Positions 36,353 through 46,442 of a stretch of 64,000 nt of DNA are shown here, one piece after another. Origin of the DNA: Magnolia sinica (lineage: Eukaryota; Streptophyta; Magnoliopsida; Magnoliales; Magnoliaceae); the NCBI RefSeq assembly GCF_029962835.1, contig NC_080589.1, forward strand, positions 22,031,586 through 22,095,585, read 5' to 3'. The translations under genes were made by a program, and so were the position numbers. The stretch's first letter is position 1; each line of letters opens with the position of its first letter. Under the pieces are notes generated by a model. It searched no databases and had not been told where the DNA came from. It saw only the letters and a program-made list of their open reading frames with translations.

Positions 36353-36510
36353 CCTTAGTTGAAATGACATTGTGAAGACACTTAGTAGACAGTAGGTGAA
36401 ATGAGTTTAGGCATTGTAAGCAGTTCCTTACCCATTACATTGTATATTAGATCAAATTTAAGCACTCCCTAAACTTAAAACCCGCACTAGGAGTTAAAAA
36501 TGAAAATTCG

Positions 36511-37050
36511 CTAAGAAATCTCATATAAGCGTCGCTGAATGGATATTCCATGATAGATAACGTTGCTAAATTTAACAAGCACCACAGCCTGGAGCCTCTG
36601 GTTTTCTACTCCCATGGCCTCGACCTTCATACTCAAGAATTCGATGTGGGTCATCTCCAATTCCAAAGTGTTTTGGAGCTCTTTAAGAGCGAAACCATAC
36701 TCTTGTAAGCTACAATAATGAAGGAAACGTGCCTCGAGCTCTCCTTCCCTATTTTGAAAAGCACTGACCTGGTTCTTAAGGCCATCGATCTCTTCCTCCA
36801 TGTCAGATCCGTCTTTACCAACGACTTGTCTGATTTCCTCCTCCCTGGCTTCATCTTGACATTGAGTCTGTGAGATTTTCAAAGAATTTGAACCTTGAGT
36901 TTGTAGAAGGCAGTGATCTTCTTGGACTTCTTCTTCATCGAGACCGTTCATTTGATGTTGTTGAGGTGATTGGGCTTTGCTTCTAATGACAATGGAGAAG
37001 AGAAAACCAGCCAAGGTGAGAGCCAAAGGGATGCCAGCTTTTGACCAACC
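36511..37050 (-). pseudogene. CHUP1-like protein N-terminal gene fragment
   Basis: The minus-strand frame stays open for over 175 codons. It begins with a hydrophobic stretch A-G-I-P-L-A-L-T-L-A-G-F-L-F-S, like the membrane-anchoring N terminus of CHUP1-family proteins, which attach chloroplasts to actin. After an acidic spacer comes the coiled-coil signature NREGELEARFLHYCSLQE, then L-K-E-L-Q-N-T-L-E and S-M-K-V-E-A-M-G-V-E-N-Q-R-L-Q-A. I find no ATG upstream in frame, and no Pro-rich middle or C-terminal domain. It could be exon 1-2 of a real gene, but its setting inside element B favours a captured fragment. Confidence 0.6.
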
Positions 37051-37051
37051 A

Positions 37052-37208
37052 TTTGATAACCAGAACCGCGGAACTGATCCGGAACCAAACCATTTTTCAC
37101 GGTCCAGTTCCGGTTCAGTTCTATGGTGCTAACGGTCCGGTTCCGGTTCTAAAAACTGTGGAACCGTCAGGAATGGTTTGGTTCCAGTTTCACCCCAGAA
37201 CTGGACCA
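37052..37208. mobile_element. hAT-like MITE remnant, GGTTCCGGTTC-rich
   Basis: GGTTCCGGTTC-type words in both orientations are followed by GGTGCACACGGG in reverse, ending CACCCCTA at about 37208. 'TAGGGGTGCACACGGG' is a common plant hAT terminus. The left end was not found. It lies in a GAAATGACC array. Confidence 0.4.
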
Positions 37209-37329
37209 AACCGACCCGTGTGCACCCCTAGAAATGACCATGAAGTGCATCGAAATGACCGTGAATCTAAGCAAAATCGCTAGAAATGATCGTGAAATGC
37301 GTGGAAATGACCTTGAAGTTAAGTGAATT

Positions 37330-37915
37330 GACCGTGAAATGCATGGATTAGGTGGGATGGAATTGCATTCGGTCCTGTGGCAATTCCATTCCATGTTTGG
37401 GAAGAATTGAAAAGCTTGGAATTAGATTAGATGGAATTGCATTGGTCCGTGCTAATTTCACTCAATGTTAGCGAGTTAAAAGGTTCTACCATAATGTGTG
37501 GGCTATATCCATACCGTCCATCCATTTTTCGAGATTATTTTAGAGCATGGGCCAAAAATTCAGGAAAATCTAAAGCTCAAGTGGACCCCACCATAGAAAG
37601 CAACGGGGATTGAATACTTACCATTGATAACTTCTTTGGGGCCACATAAGTTTTGGATATACCTCGTTTTTAGGCCCATGCCATAAAATGAGGTTACAAA
37701 ACAAATGAACGGTTTAGATATAACACATGTGCGTTATTCTCAGTAATTTCAAATGATAGTGGGTATATTCATTCAATGTACCACCGTATTACCAACAGAG
37801 CATGGAATTAATCATATCCTATGGCAACAGGGACAATTGGTATTAATTATGTTTTTTTTTAATCCCATCCCAACTAATCCCTTCTAATCCCACCGCCCAG
37901 AGACGCCCTTAAAGT
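37330..37915. repeat. GGGCCC-family unit inside a PIF-like MITE context
   Basis: A half-palindrome with CATACCGTCCATCCATTTTT at about 37510 runs to 37740. It is flanked by 'gggatggaattgcatt' (37352) and 'aatcccatcccaactaatcc' (37861), which are inverted relatives. That layout suggests one repeat inserted in another. Confidence 0.4.
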
Positions 37916-37967
37916 GAATTGACCGTGAAATGCATGCAAATGACCATGAAGTGAAGGAAATTTACTG

Positions 37968-38155
37968 AAAATTAAGCGGGACAAACTGAAAATTGAGCAG
38001 GCCAAACTGAAATTGAGCGGGCCAAACTGAAAATTGAGCAGGACAAACTAGAAATTGAGCAGGCCAAACTGGAAATTGAGCCAGCCAAACTGGAAATTGA
38101 GCGGGCCAAACTGAAAATTGAGCGGGTGAAACTAGTAATTAAGCGGGCCAAACTC
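37968..38155. repeat. 21-bp tandem array, forward
   Basis: About nine copies of AAATTGAGCGGGCCAAACTG. It meets the opposite-orientation array head-on at about 38155, making a near-perfect hairpin centre. Confidence 0.8.
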
Positions 38156-38945
38156 AATTTTCAGTTTGTCCCGCTTAATTTTCAATTTGGCTCGCTGAAA
38201 TTCTAGTTTGTCCTGCTCATTTCCATGTTTGCCCGCTCAATTTCCAATTTGGCCCGTTTAATTTCTAATTTGTCCCGCTCAATTTTCAATTTGGCCCGCT
38301 CAATTTTCAGTTTGGCTCGCTCAATTTCCGATTTGGCCCACTCAATTTCGATAGAAATGTGCGGTCTTGATTCACACTTTTCGGTTTGGCCGCTCAATTT
38401 TCAATTTGGCCCATTGAAATTCAGTTTGTCCTGCTCATTTCCATATTTGCCCGCTCAATTTCGATTTGGCCCACTCAATTTCAAGTTTATCCCGCCAATT
38501 TTCGATTTGTCCCGCTCAATTTTTAGTTTGGCCCGCTCAATTTCGGTGGGCCCGCTCAATTTCCAATTTGGCCCACTGAAATTCTAGTTTGTCCCGCTCA
38601 TTTCCATGTTTGCCCACTCAATTTTCAGTTTGGCCCTCTCAATTTCCAGTTTGTTTCGCTCAATTTCCTTTGTCCAGCTCATTTCCATGTTTCCCGCTCA
38701 ATTTTCAGTTTGGCCCTCTCAATTTCTAGTTTGTTCTGCTTAATTTCCTTTGTCCCGCTCATTTCCATGTTTGCCCACTCAATTTCCAATTTGGCTCGCT
38801 CAATTTCCAGTTTATCCCGCTCAATTTCCAGTTTAGCCCGCTCAATTTCCGGTTTGTCTCGCTCAATTTTCAATTTGGCCCGCCGAAATTCTAGTTTGTC
38901 CAGCTTATTTCTATGTTTGCCCGCTCAATTTTGAGTCTGGCCCGC
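38156..38945. repeat. 21-bp tandem array, reverse (longest)
   Basis: About 37 units of CTCAATTTCCAGTTTGGCCCG type and CTCATTTCCATGTTTGCCC variants. One non-repeat insert (about 38350-38385) carries 'tgtgcggtcttgattcac'. Larger blocks repeat in the array; for example, 38600-38690 resembles 38690-38790. Confidence 0.8.
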
Positions 38946-39239
38946 TCATTATGAGCTTAACACAATAGCCCATAATGATGTGTTCTTGTCGTGGGTCCTA
39001 TCATGTTCTGATTTTTTGTTTCTTATCCAAAATTTCAAGATTTTCAAGTTCCCATCATGTTTGGATTTTTAAAATAACCCCCAGTTCAAAGATTTTCAAG
39101 GTCATTTCTATGCATTTCACAATCAATCCTGGCGATTCCGTTTCTCATTTCACTCTGGAATAGGAAGTCAATGTATATATTGTCCCCAGATGTGATATTG
39201 ACATGTAAGAGTCTACATGTGAGATGAGTCACCGAAAAT

Positions 39240-39470
39240 GATGTGGACCAATAAAAGCATTTCATGGTCAATTCGCTCCACTTCACGGTCATTTTTCCAT
39301 GCATTTCACGGTCAATCCCGGTGATTCCGTGTTGATTCACGGTCATTTCCATGCATTTCACGGTCAATTCCCTTCACTTCATGGTCATTTCCCTGCATTT
39401 CACGTTCAATACCGGTGATTTCGTTTCATTTCACGGTCAATTCCCTTCACTTCACGATCATTTCTGTGCG
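39240..39470. repeat. GAAATGACCGTGAAATG array, reverse (right arm of B)
   Basis: Inverted partner of 22295-22535: TTTCACGGTCATTTCCATGC units, plus a CCGGTGATTCCGT variant. Confidence 0.75.
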
Positions 39471-39849
39471 TTTTTTTATAAACAAATAAGCTAAAATATA
39501 GGACAACTACTCCATTACAAGTCGCATTTTGTATCAAGCAATTGATTTGGGAGAGGGAAATCTGGCATATCTTGTTAGCTTGAGGGGAGGCATTGGAATT
39601 TCTTTTGCCATCAACACAAATGATTTGCACTCAATTATAACTAATTTATAAGGAACTTATATATTAATCGGGTTCGTGTTGGGTCAGGCAACCCGAGACC
39701 TCAATCCGAGCCCAACTCAAGTTTTATCGGGTTGGTGTTTGTATGGCCCAACCCCAAGACCAAACTTGATACACCCTACCCAAGCCCAACCCAATGTCAG
39801 GTCAGTCATAGGTTGGTTGGGTTGAGCTGCCTAATTTTTAGCCCTAAAA

Positions 39850-40035
39850 TCATATATGGTACGTCAAGTAACTAATTTTGGTTTAAAAGATATTCTTGTT
39901 ATATGAATAAAGAAAGAAATGAAAAAAAGAGATAAAAAAAAATTTTATATGCTTATATATACATATTTATATAAATATGTGTTAGAGAAAAATGTAGGTA
40001 GAATAAAATTCTCCATGTAAAAAAAAATATATAAA
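39850..40035. repeat. AT-rich arm block of element B, right
   Basis: Inverted partner of 21985-22150. Confidence 0.65.
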
Positions 40036-40055
40036 TAAATAAATAAATTGGATAG

Positions 40056-40225
40056 GCATACGGTTATAATTCGTAGCCATAGATCAGGGGTGGAATCTTG
40101 GAATCCGCGATTGATCGCCGATTAGGACAGTGACTTGCGATGGAATTGCGGGAGTCGCGTTTGATCGCTAAGCTACGGTTTTTAAAAATCCGTAGCTATA
40201 AAAACCGTAACCATAAGTTGCCAGT
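40056..40225. mobile_element. TACGGTTAT MITE, diverged partner in right arm of B
   Basis: Contains ACGGTTATAATTCGTAGCC and AAAACCGTAACCATA ends. It is an inverted, diverged copy of 21760-21935, so the MITE was in the arm before the arms were duplicated. Confidence 0.6.
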
Positions 40226-40289
40226 TTTTTTTTTTTTTTCTTTTTATTCTTTTCCTGTTGTAATCCCCACCGCCTTTTGTGGGTCCCGT

Positions 40290-40900
40290 CATAAGGTCTG
40301 TGTTATATCCAAACCGTCCATCTATTTGGAGAGCTCATATTCAGGCTTGAGACGAAAAACAAGATAGATCTAACTATCAAGTAGAACACGCTGTAAAAGG
40401 CAATGGGGAATTGAACTCCTACCATTGCAACCCTTTTAGGGGTTATAGAAGTTTTGGATCATTATGAAATTTGTTTTTCTTCTTCATCCAGGTCTTTGTG
40501 ACCTATGAATGAACTTAGACAGGGAGGATTTCTCACAAACATCACAGTGGGCGCCCAAAAAGTTTTTAATGGTCGACGCTCATTCAACACTGTTTCCTGT
40601 AATGTGGTACACTTGAGATTTGGATATACCTCATTTTTGGTCGCATATCATAAAATGATATGGAAAAACATATGGACGGCATGGATGAATAGCATACATC
40701 ATTGTGGGTCCCACAGACCACCGACCATCCGCCATTGGCTGGTGGCAGGGGGAGTACCCAGTCCGTTTCCGTGAAAGGAGGGGTAGTTTCGTCCTCAAAG
40801 TCGCTGTCCGCACGTGCTAGTCTAACTTGGTAACTAAAGTTTGTATTCCTTCATAAAAACCGCTGGGTAAAAGGTTTTGTCTACAGTGGTCATTTTCTCA
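40290..40900. repeat. GGGCCC-family arm and terminal unit, plus ~125-bp dispersed block
   Basis: 40290-40530 matches 20760-20985 in the same orientation. 40540-40770 matches 21000-21210 and ends AGTACCCAGTCCGTTTCC. 40773-40898 is the inverted third copy of the dispersed block. Confidence 0.6.
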
Positions 40901-41149
40901 ATTGTGTCTAGCAGCTCACTGGAAGTTCGCTTTCCATCATCCACAATATCCACTGGTGGGGTCCACAGTCGTAAATTTCTCTTTAACATGTGCCACATGT
41001 GCAATGTTTAAGCGCCGCTGTATCAACTACCACTTTATCGTATTAAGTAAGTCTCCCGTAATAATTTCGGGCTGTCAATCGATGAAACCTTCTGTCCACA
41101 TCCGACGCTGATTAGATACTGAACCTGACATTAGCAAGACTCCCTACCG

Positions 41150-41606
41150 AAGTGACGTCACCACGTTTTGTGGGCCCCACTATATAATGCATGTATTGTA
41201 TCCGCACCGTCCATCTATTTTTAGAGATCTATCAGGACATGAGACAAATAATGAGGCAAATCCAAAGCTTAAGTGAACCCACCACAGAAAACAGTGGGTA
41301 TTGAACGACTACCCTTTAAAAAAAAAATTTGGGACCACGGAAGTTTTCGAACAAGATGATATTTATTTTTTCCATTATTCCAAGTCTTTGTTAACTTATA
41401 AAAAGGTTAAAATAAACTTCATGACAGGCCTTAGGAAGGCTTTAACGGTAGGCGTCATTATCCCCACTGTTTTCTGTGTCGGGGTCAACTTGAGCTTTGG
41501 ATCTTACTTATTCTTTGATTGGTGCCCTAAAATGATATCTCTGAATGGACTGCGTTGATATAACACGTACATCATGGTGGGCCCAAAGAACATGGTGACA
41601 TCACTT
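41150..41606. repeat. GGGCCC-family palindromic element
   Basis: Inverted ends AAGTGACGTCACCACG and CATGGTGACATCACTT bound 457 bp. The mirrored halves have the shared family blocks, with the centre near 41390. Confidence 0.7.
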
Positions 41607-41953
41607 GAGTAATGAGTTCGCTCGCATCCGTCTGCATCCTTCGAATTCCGTCGTTAAATCAGATTTGAAATGGTAATTGGACCCGTCGGATCAAATTCGG
41701 GTCACAAAAACTTGATCCGTTTGTGAATATCATTAGATTGGATTTGGATCTACCCTAATTTGATTCGTTGGTTGGAATCAATGAGTAAGGCCCCACACGA
41801 GCCAAGCTAGCTCAAAAAGCTCACTGGATTGGCTCGATCTTGACTCAACTTATGGCCCAGCTCATTTTTAAAACAAGCCGAGTTCAATAATAGTAGATCT
41901 TGATTTGACTAAACTAGAACAATTCAACTTGAAGCTCGAGCTCGACTCTCATC

Positions 41954-42578
<625 letters not shown>

Positions 42579-43141
42579 GACTGCATAGATCCTTTTCCAT
42601 ATATATAACTTAAACCCTATCATATTTGTCCTTCCTTTTCTTACCATTTTCCTTATCTAACCCGGCACTTTTTACCATTTCCCTTCCTTACCCAACCCGC
42701 CGCTCCTAGCTCCTCCCTCTCTTTCTTGTGCACGAGCTCAACGGTCTCTCTCTCTCTCTCTCTCTCAACATCAACAACAAGGTACCTTTATGGCTCTATA
42801 TAATATTATATATATTATTAATTGAATATTTGATTTGGGAGTTGGGTCAAGTGCGGGTTGGGTTAGGTGGGTCGGGTGGCTGGGTTGAGTCAGGTTTGGG
42901 TTGGGTTGCTAGGTTGAGTCGGGTGTGGGTTGAGTGTTAGGTTGTGGGTTGGAAGCAAGCTCGACTCAACGCGAGGTAAACTCGCCTTGACTCGATCCAC
43001 TAGCTTGCTTTGAATTCAACTCGAAATGTTTAGCAAACAAGCCAAGTTCCTATGATAAGCTTGTGCTCAAGAAGAGTGCAGGCGAGTTAAGCCAAGCTTG
43101 GCCCACCTTGACTACTCGGCTTGATGTACAACCCTATCAAT

Positions 43142-43630
43142 GAGTAGGTGCGGCCCTGCTTCACCCATCACAGTGCGGCCCTAGCCATGGGGCTCACCTT
43201 CACGTATTTGTTGTATATCCATATCGTCCATCCTTTTTGCCAGATCATTTAGGATTTGAGCCCAAAAATGAAGCTAGTACAAATCTCAGGTGGACCATAC
43301 TAGAGGAAACACTAGTGATTGAACGCCCACCATTAGAAATTTTCTAAAACCCATCGTAATGTTTATTCTTCACACTGACCTGGAGGGAGCGAAAAAACAA
43401 ATACCACCTTGATTCAAAGCTCTTGTGGCCCACAATAAATTTTTAACGGTCAATCACCAGTTTTCCTGTAGTGTGGTCCATCTAAGATTTTTATCAGCTT
43501 CATATATGGGCTCATATCCTAAAATGGTCTGGAAAAACGAATCGGCCGCGTGGATATACTACATGTACATAAGGTGGGCCCCACCGTCAGGGCTGCACCG
43601 TCTTGCGTGAAGCCGAGGCCGCACCTACTC
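43142..43630. repeat. GGGCCC-family palindromic element, GAGTAGGTGCGGCC ends
   Basis: Perfect 14-bp ends GAGTAGGTGCGGCC and GGCCGCACCTACTC, with GCTTCACC / GGTGAAGC-type subterminal match, enclose the family halves. Confidence 0.72.
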
Positions 43631-43900
43631 CGTTCCGTTTAAGGGGAAAAAAAATTACCAGTATACCGAGGAATTTAGACATTTGAATCATTAACGATAT
43701 TGAATTTTGGAATGTTCTAGAAGCATGATTAGTAGTCTATATTCACACCTTGATTTATTAGTGGTACACACTCAAAATTTCTTAACCATCTCTTTACTTG
43801 GCCATCTAAAGTGGTCCCAAGAATACCCATCCTTAAATCATGGACCCCACCTGTGTAAAATTCTGGACGCAGACTGCATCCTACGGTAATCCATCCGGGC

Positions 43901-44369
43901 AGGGCTCTGTGGGGCCCACCGTGATGTAAGTGTTTTATCCACGCAGTCACTGCTTTTCCAAGATCATTTTAAGTTATGATAATAAAAATGCGGCAGGTCC
44001 ACATCTCCACTGGACCACACCAAAGGAAGCTGCACTGTCCACATCTCCACTGGACCACACCAAAGGAAGCTGCACTGATAATGACATCCACCGTTGAAAC
44101 CTTTCTAAGGGCCATCTTGATATTTCTTACCATCCAGCCTATTCATAAGGTCATGTAGACGTGGATGACGTGAAAACACAAATATCAGCTTGATCCGAAA
44201 CTTCTCCAACTCCCAAGAAGTTTTTAATGGTGGAAGTTCAATCCCCACTTGTGGTCCACTTAAGCCTTCGACCTGCTTCATTTTGTGGTTTATTTCTTAA
44301 AATGATCTAAGAAAAGCGTTTAACGGCGTGGATAAAACACTTACATCACGGTGGGCCCACAGAGCACTG
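43901..44369. repeat. GGGCCC-family palindromic element with a 40-bp internal duplication
   Basis: Inverted ends CTCTGTGGGGCCCACC and GGTGGGCCCACAGAGC, followed inward by matching GTGATGTAAGTGTTTTATCC. Inside, an exact 40-bp direct duplication occupies 43997-44036 and 44037-44076. Confidence 0.72.
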
Positions 44370-44398
44370 ACCACTAACACCTGCCTACCTGCAGCGTC

Positions 44399-44692
44399 AC
44401 TAGCCAAGCGGCATCGATAGTGTTGCTACTCAACCTGTAAGGGGCCGTTTGGCCGGGTGGATTGGAAGGGATTGAATGGCACTAGGGTGGATGGCATGGA
44501 TTTCTAGGTAATGGTGGTGTTGTCAGTGGATTGTCAGTGGATTGTCTTAAAGATCCATGGGATTGGGATCAGATCACCGACTCTGTTTGGCACGCCTGGC
44601 CAATCCCGGGATTTAACTTCCAATCCCTTTCGATACCATCCAATCCCTTCCAATCCGACCGGCCAAACTAGCCAAGCGGCATCGATAGTGTT
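44399..44692. mobile_element. MITE (GGCCGTTTGGCC type) between 26-bp direct repeats
   Basis: Ends GGGCCGTTTGGCCGGGTGG (about 44441) and CCGACCGGCCAAAC (to about 44668) are inverted. Both are accompanied inward by GATTGGAAGGGATTG-type sequence. An exact 26-bp word (actagccaagcggcatcg-atagtgtt) occurs at 44399-44424 and again at 44667-44692. Confidence 0.6.
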
Positions 44693-44714
44693 CCCATTAC
44701 AAAGCTTTGCATGT

Positions 44715-45310
44715 TAGGCCATCATGCGAGTCAGCTAGGTTCTCCTACGCACAAAAAAAAAAAAAAAAAAGGTGAGCCATGCTCACCAAAAAAACCATTG
44801 TGGGGCCTACCACGTTTTGTACATGTCATCTAATCCATTGAGAAGATGTGTCCCGCCAGAATGAACGGACAATCCAAAAACCCAGAAATTTCAAGACAGG
44901 TGTACCACACCAGTTGATTTTAGTGGTTTTATCCATGATTTTACATGCTATGGCCCACCCAAGTTTGGCTTGAGAGCCAAAGAGAACATGAGCTAGTGAA
45001 TGGATTGGATGTCACGCACACATCATGGTGGGGCCCACACATTCAGTTGGAGGTTATGATTAACCAACAAATCTTTGCAGTGGATCCGGCCCCATGCCAC
45101 ACCTCAATTGCATCTTATTTTATACACGGAAACCAGGGCGTGAAACCGAGGCCATCCATTTAAATCGATTAAAAGAACAATTCTTTTAATAATTAAAAGT
45201 AATGTATGGGTATTTTAAACAAGTTTGATTTTTTTGGCTGAGCATGATATTTCATACGCATGCAGTCCACCGTGGGGCCATTCCACATGCGAGTCTTCAA
45301 AAATTATTAA
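44715..45310. repeat. GGGCCC-family related repeat, partial
   Basis: Contains 'catcatggtggggcccaca' (45022) and an opposing 'ccattgtggggcctaccac' (44795). The ends are unclear. Confidence 0.45.
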
Positions 45311-45830
45311 TGGGCAGACCTACTCTTGTTAGAAATGTGCCATGTATGTAAATGCAAGTGCATGTGTCCCATCCATCATATTCTGCCACCGACATATGAA
45401 ATAACTCTCTCTCTCTCTCTCTCTCTCGATTTTTTTTAAAGAGAACTAAGAAAATTGTAGAGCAAAAGGACAGGATTTAGGCAACCTGTCAAAAACACTT
45501 TCTTGTATTATATTTGAGGCATGAACCGTGTGTGCATTTCTCTTATTAACTTTAGAAAGGGACCAAAAGGGAGAGAACCAAGGAGAGATTTCACATGGAG
45601 GTTTTGCTAGAGATATGGTGGCCCACTACAAGAGTATGGTAGGTGGCTTCTTTTTTTTCCTTGAATTGCATTTTAAATGATGAATTCAGCAAAGATGGCT
45701 CTCACAATTTGACCTAAATGTAAAAATTAATAATAATAATAATAATCATAATCATAATAAAATGATGATTTGAACCTTCATATTCAGGATTCTATGCCAC
45801 AGAGACCATGGTAAGAAACATACGTGCAAC

Positions 45831-46434
45831 TAGAGTTGTACACGAGTTGAACCGAGTGGAGTTTGGGTCGGCTCGGGTCGGCTCGGCTCGGCCAATAGCT
45901 AACCCCAGCTCGATCCTTGAGCCTGACTGGCCAGCTCGACTTAGTTCGGTCAGCAGCTCCAGCCAATTTGAGCAGAGTTCGAGTCTATGCGACATCTTCT
46001 CAAACATGTAGAGGGCATCTTCAAATTTTCACACAATGCAAAACAGTAAAAGCAGCTCACAGGTATTTCATCAAACATTGGGCAGGCAACATCAAAATCA
46101 TGATTTGAGTGTAGTTTTATAATGTGAAATTCTTTTTGATAGTGATTTGTTTCGTATTCATTCCTTCGCCACTAGCCGATCTCATGCAGAATGTATGCAC
46201 CCGAAACAGCACTTCATTGAGTCATTTCATCAAACACTTGGCGAGCAACACCAGTATCAACATAATCGAGTCACCAATCCGATTCGATCCAAGCTCGAAC
46301 TTGGCTCGAAAGAATTTCGAGCTCAAAAAATCAGCTCGACTCGGCTCGAACTCAGTTTTGAACCAAGTCAATCGAGCTTTTCCAAGTCAAGTTGAGCGAG
46401 TTAACCGAGCTAACTCGGTTCATGTACAGTTCTA
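45831..46434. mobile_element. hAT-type MITE with 8-bp target duplication
   Basis: Ends TAGAGTTGTACACGAGTTGA and GGTTCATGTACAGTTCTA are inverted (604 bp). Flanks are CGTGCAAC (45823-45830) and TGTGCAAC (46435-46442). GAGCTCGGCTCG-type words fill both arms. TAGAG-TG ends and 8-bp duplications mark hAT elements. Confidence 0.75.
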
Positions 46435-46442
46435 TGTGCAAC

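Larger units (their letters stand above)
21640..40500. mobile_element. Giant foldback element B (composite, nested)
   Basis: Boundaries are approximate. Arms about 21640-22535 and 39240-40500 are inverted. From outside in they carry 'cacaaagacctggatgaag' half-palindrome, a TACGGTTAT MITE, AT-rich block, a 'gggttgggct' segment and a 21-bp GAAATGACCGTGAAATG array. Further in, an RDR-like fragment joined to a second 21-bp array appears on opposite strands at 23389-23640 and 36093-36362. The interior also holds a CHUP1-like fragment, a telomere-like array and LTR-like DNA. No transposase was found. The asymmetry of the inner parts (2 kb left, over 4 kb right) implies later insertions. Confidence 0.55.
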
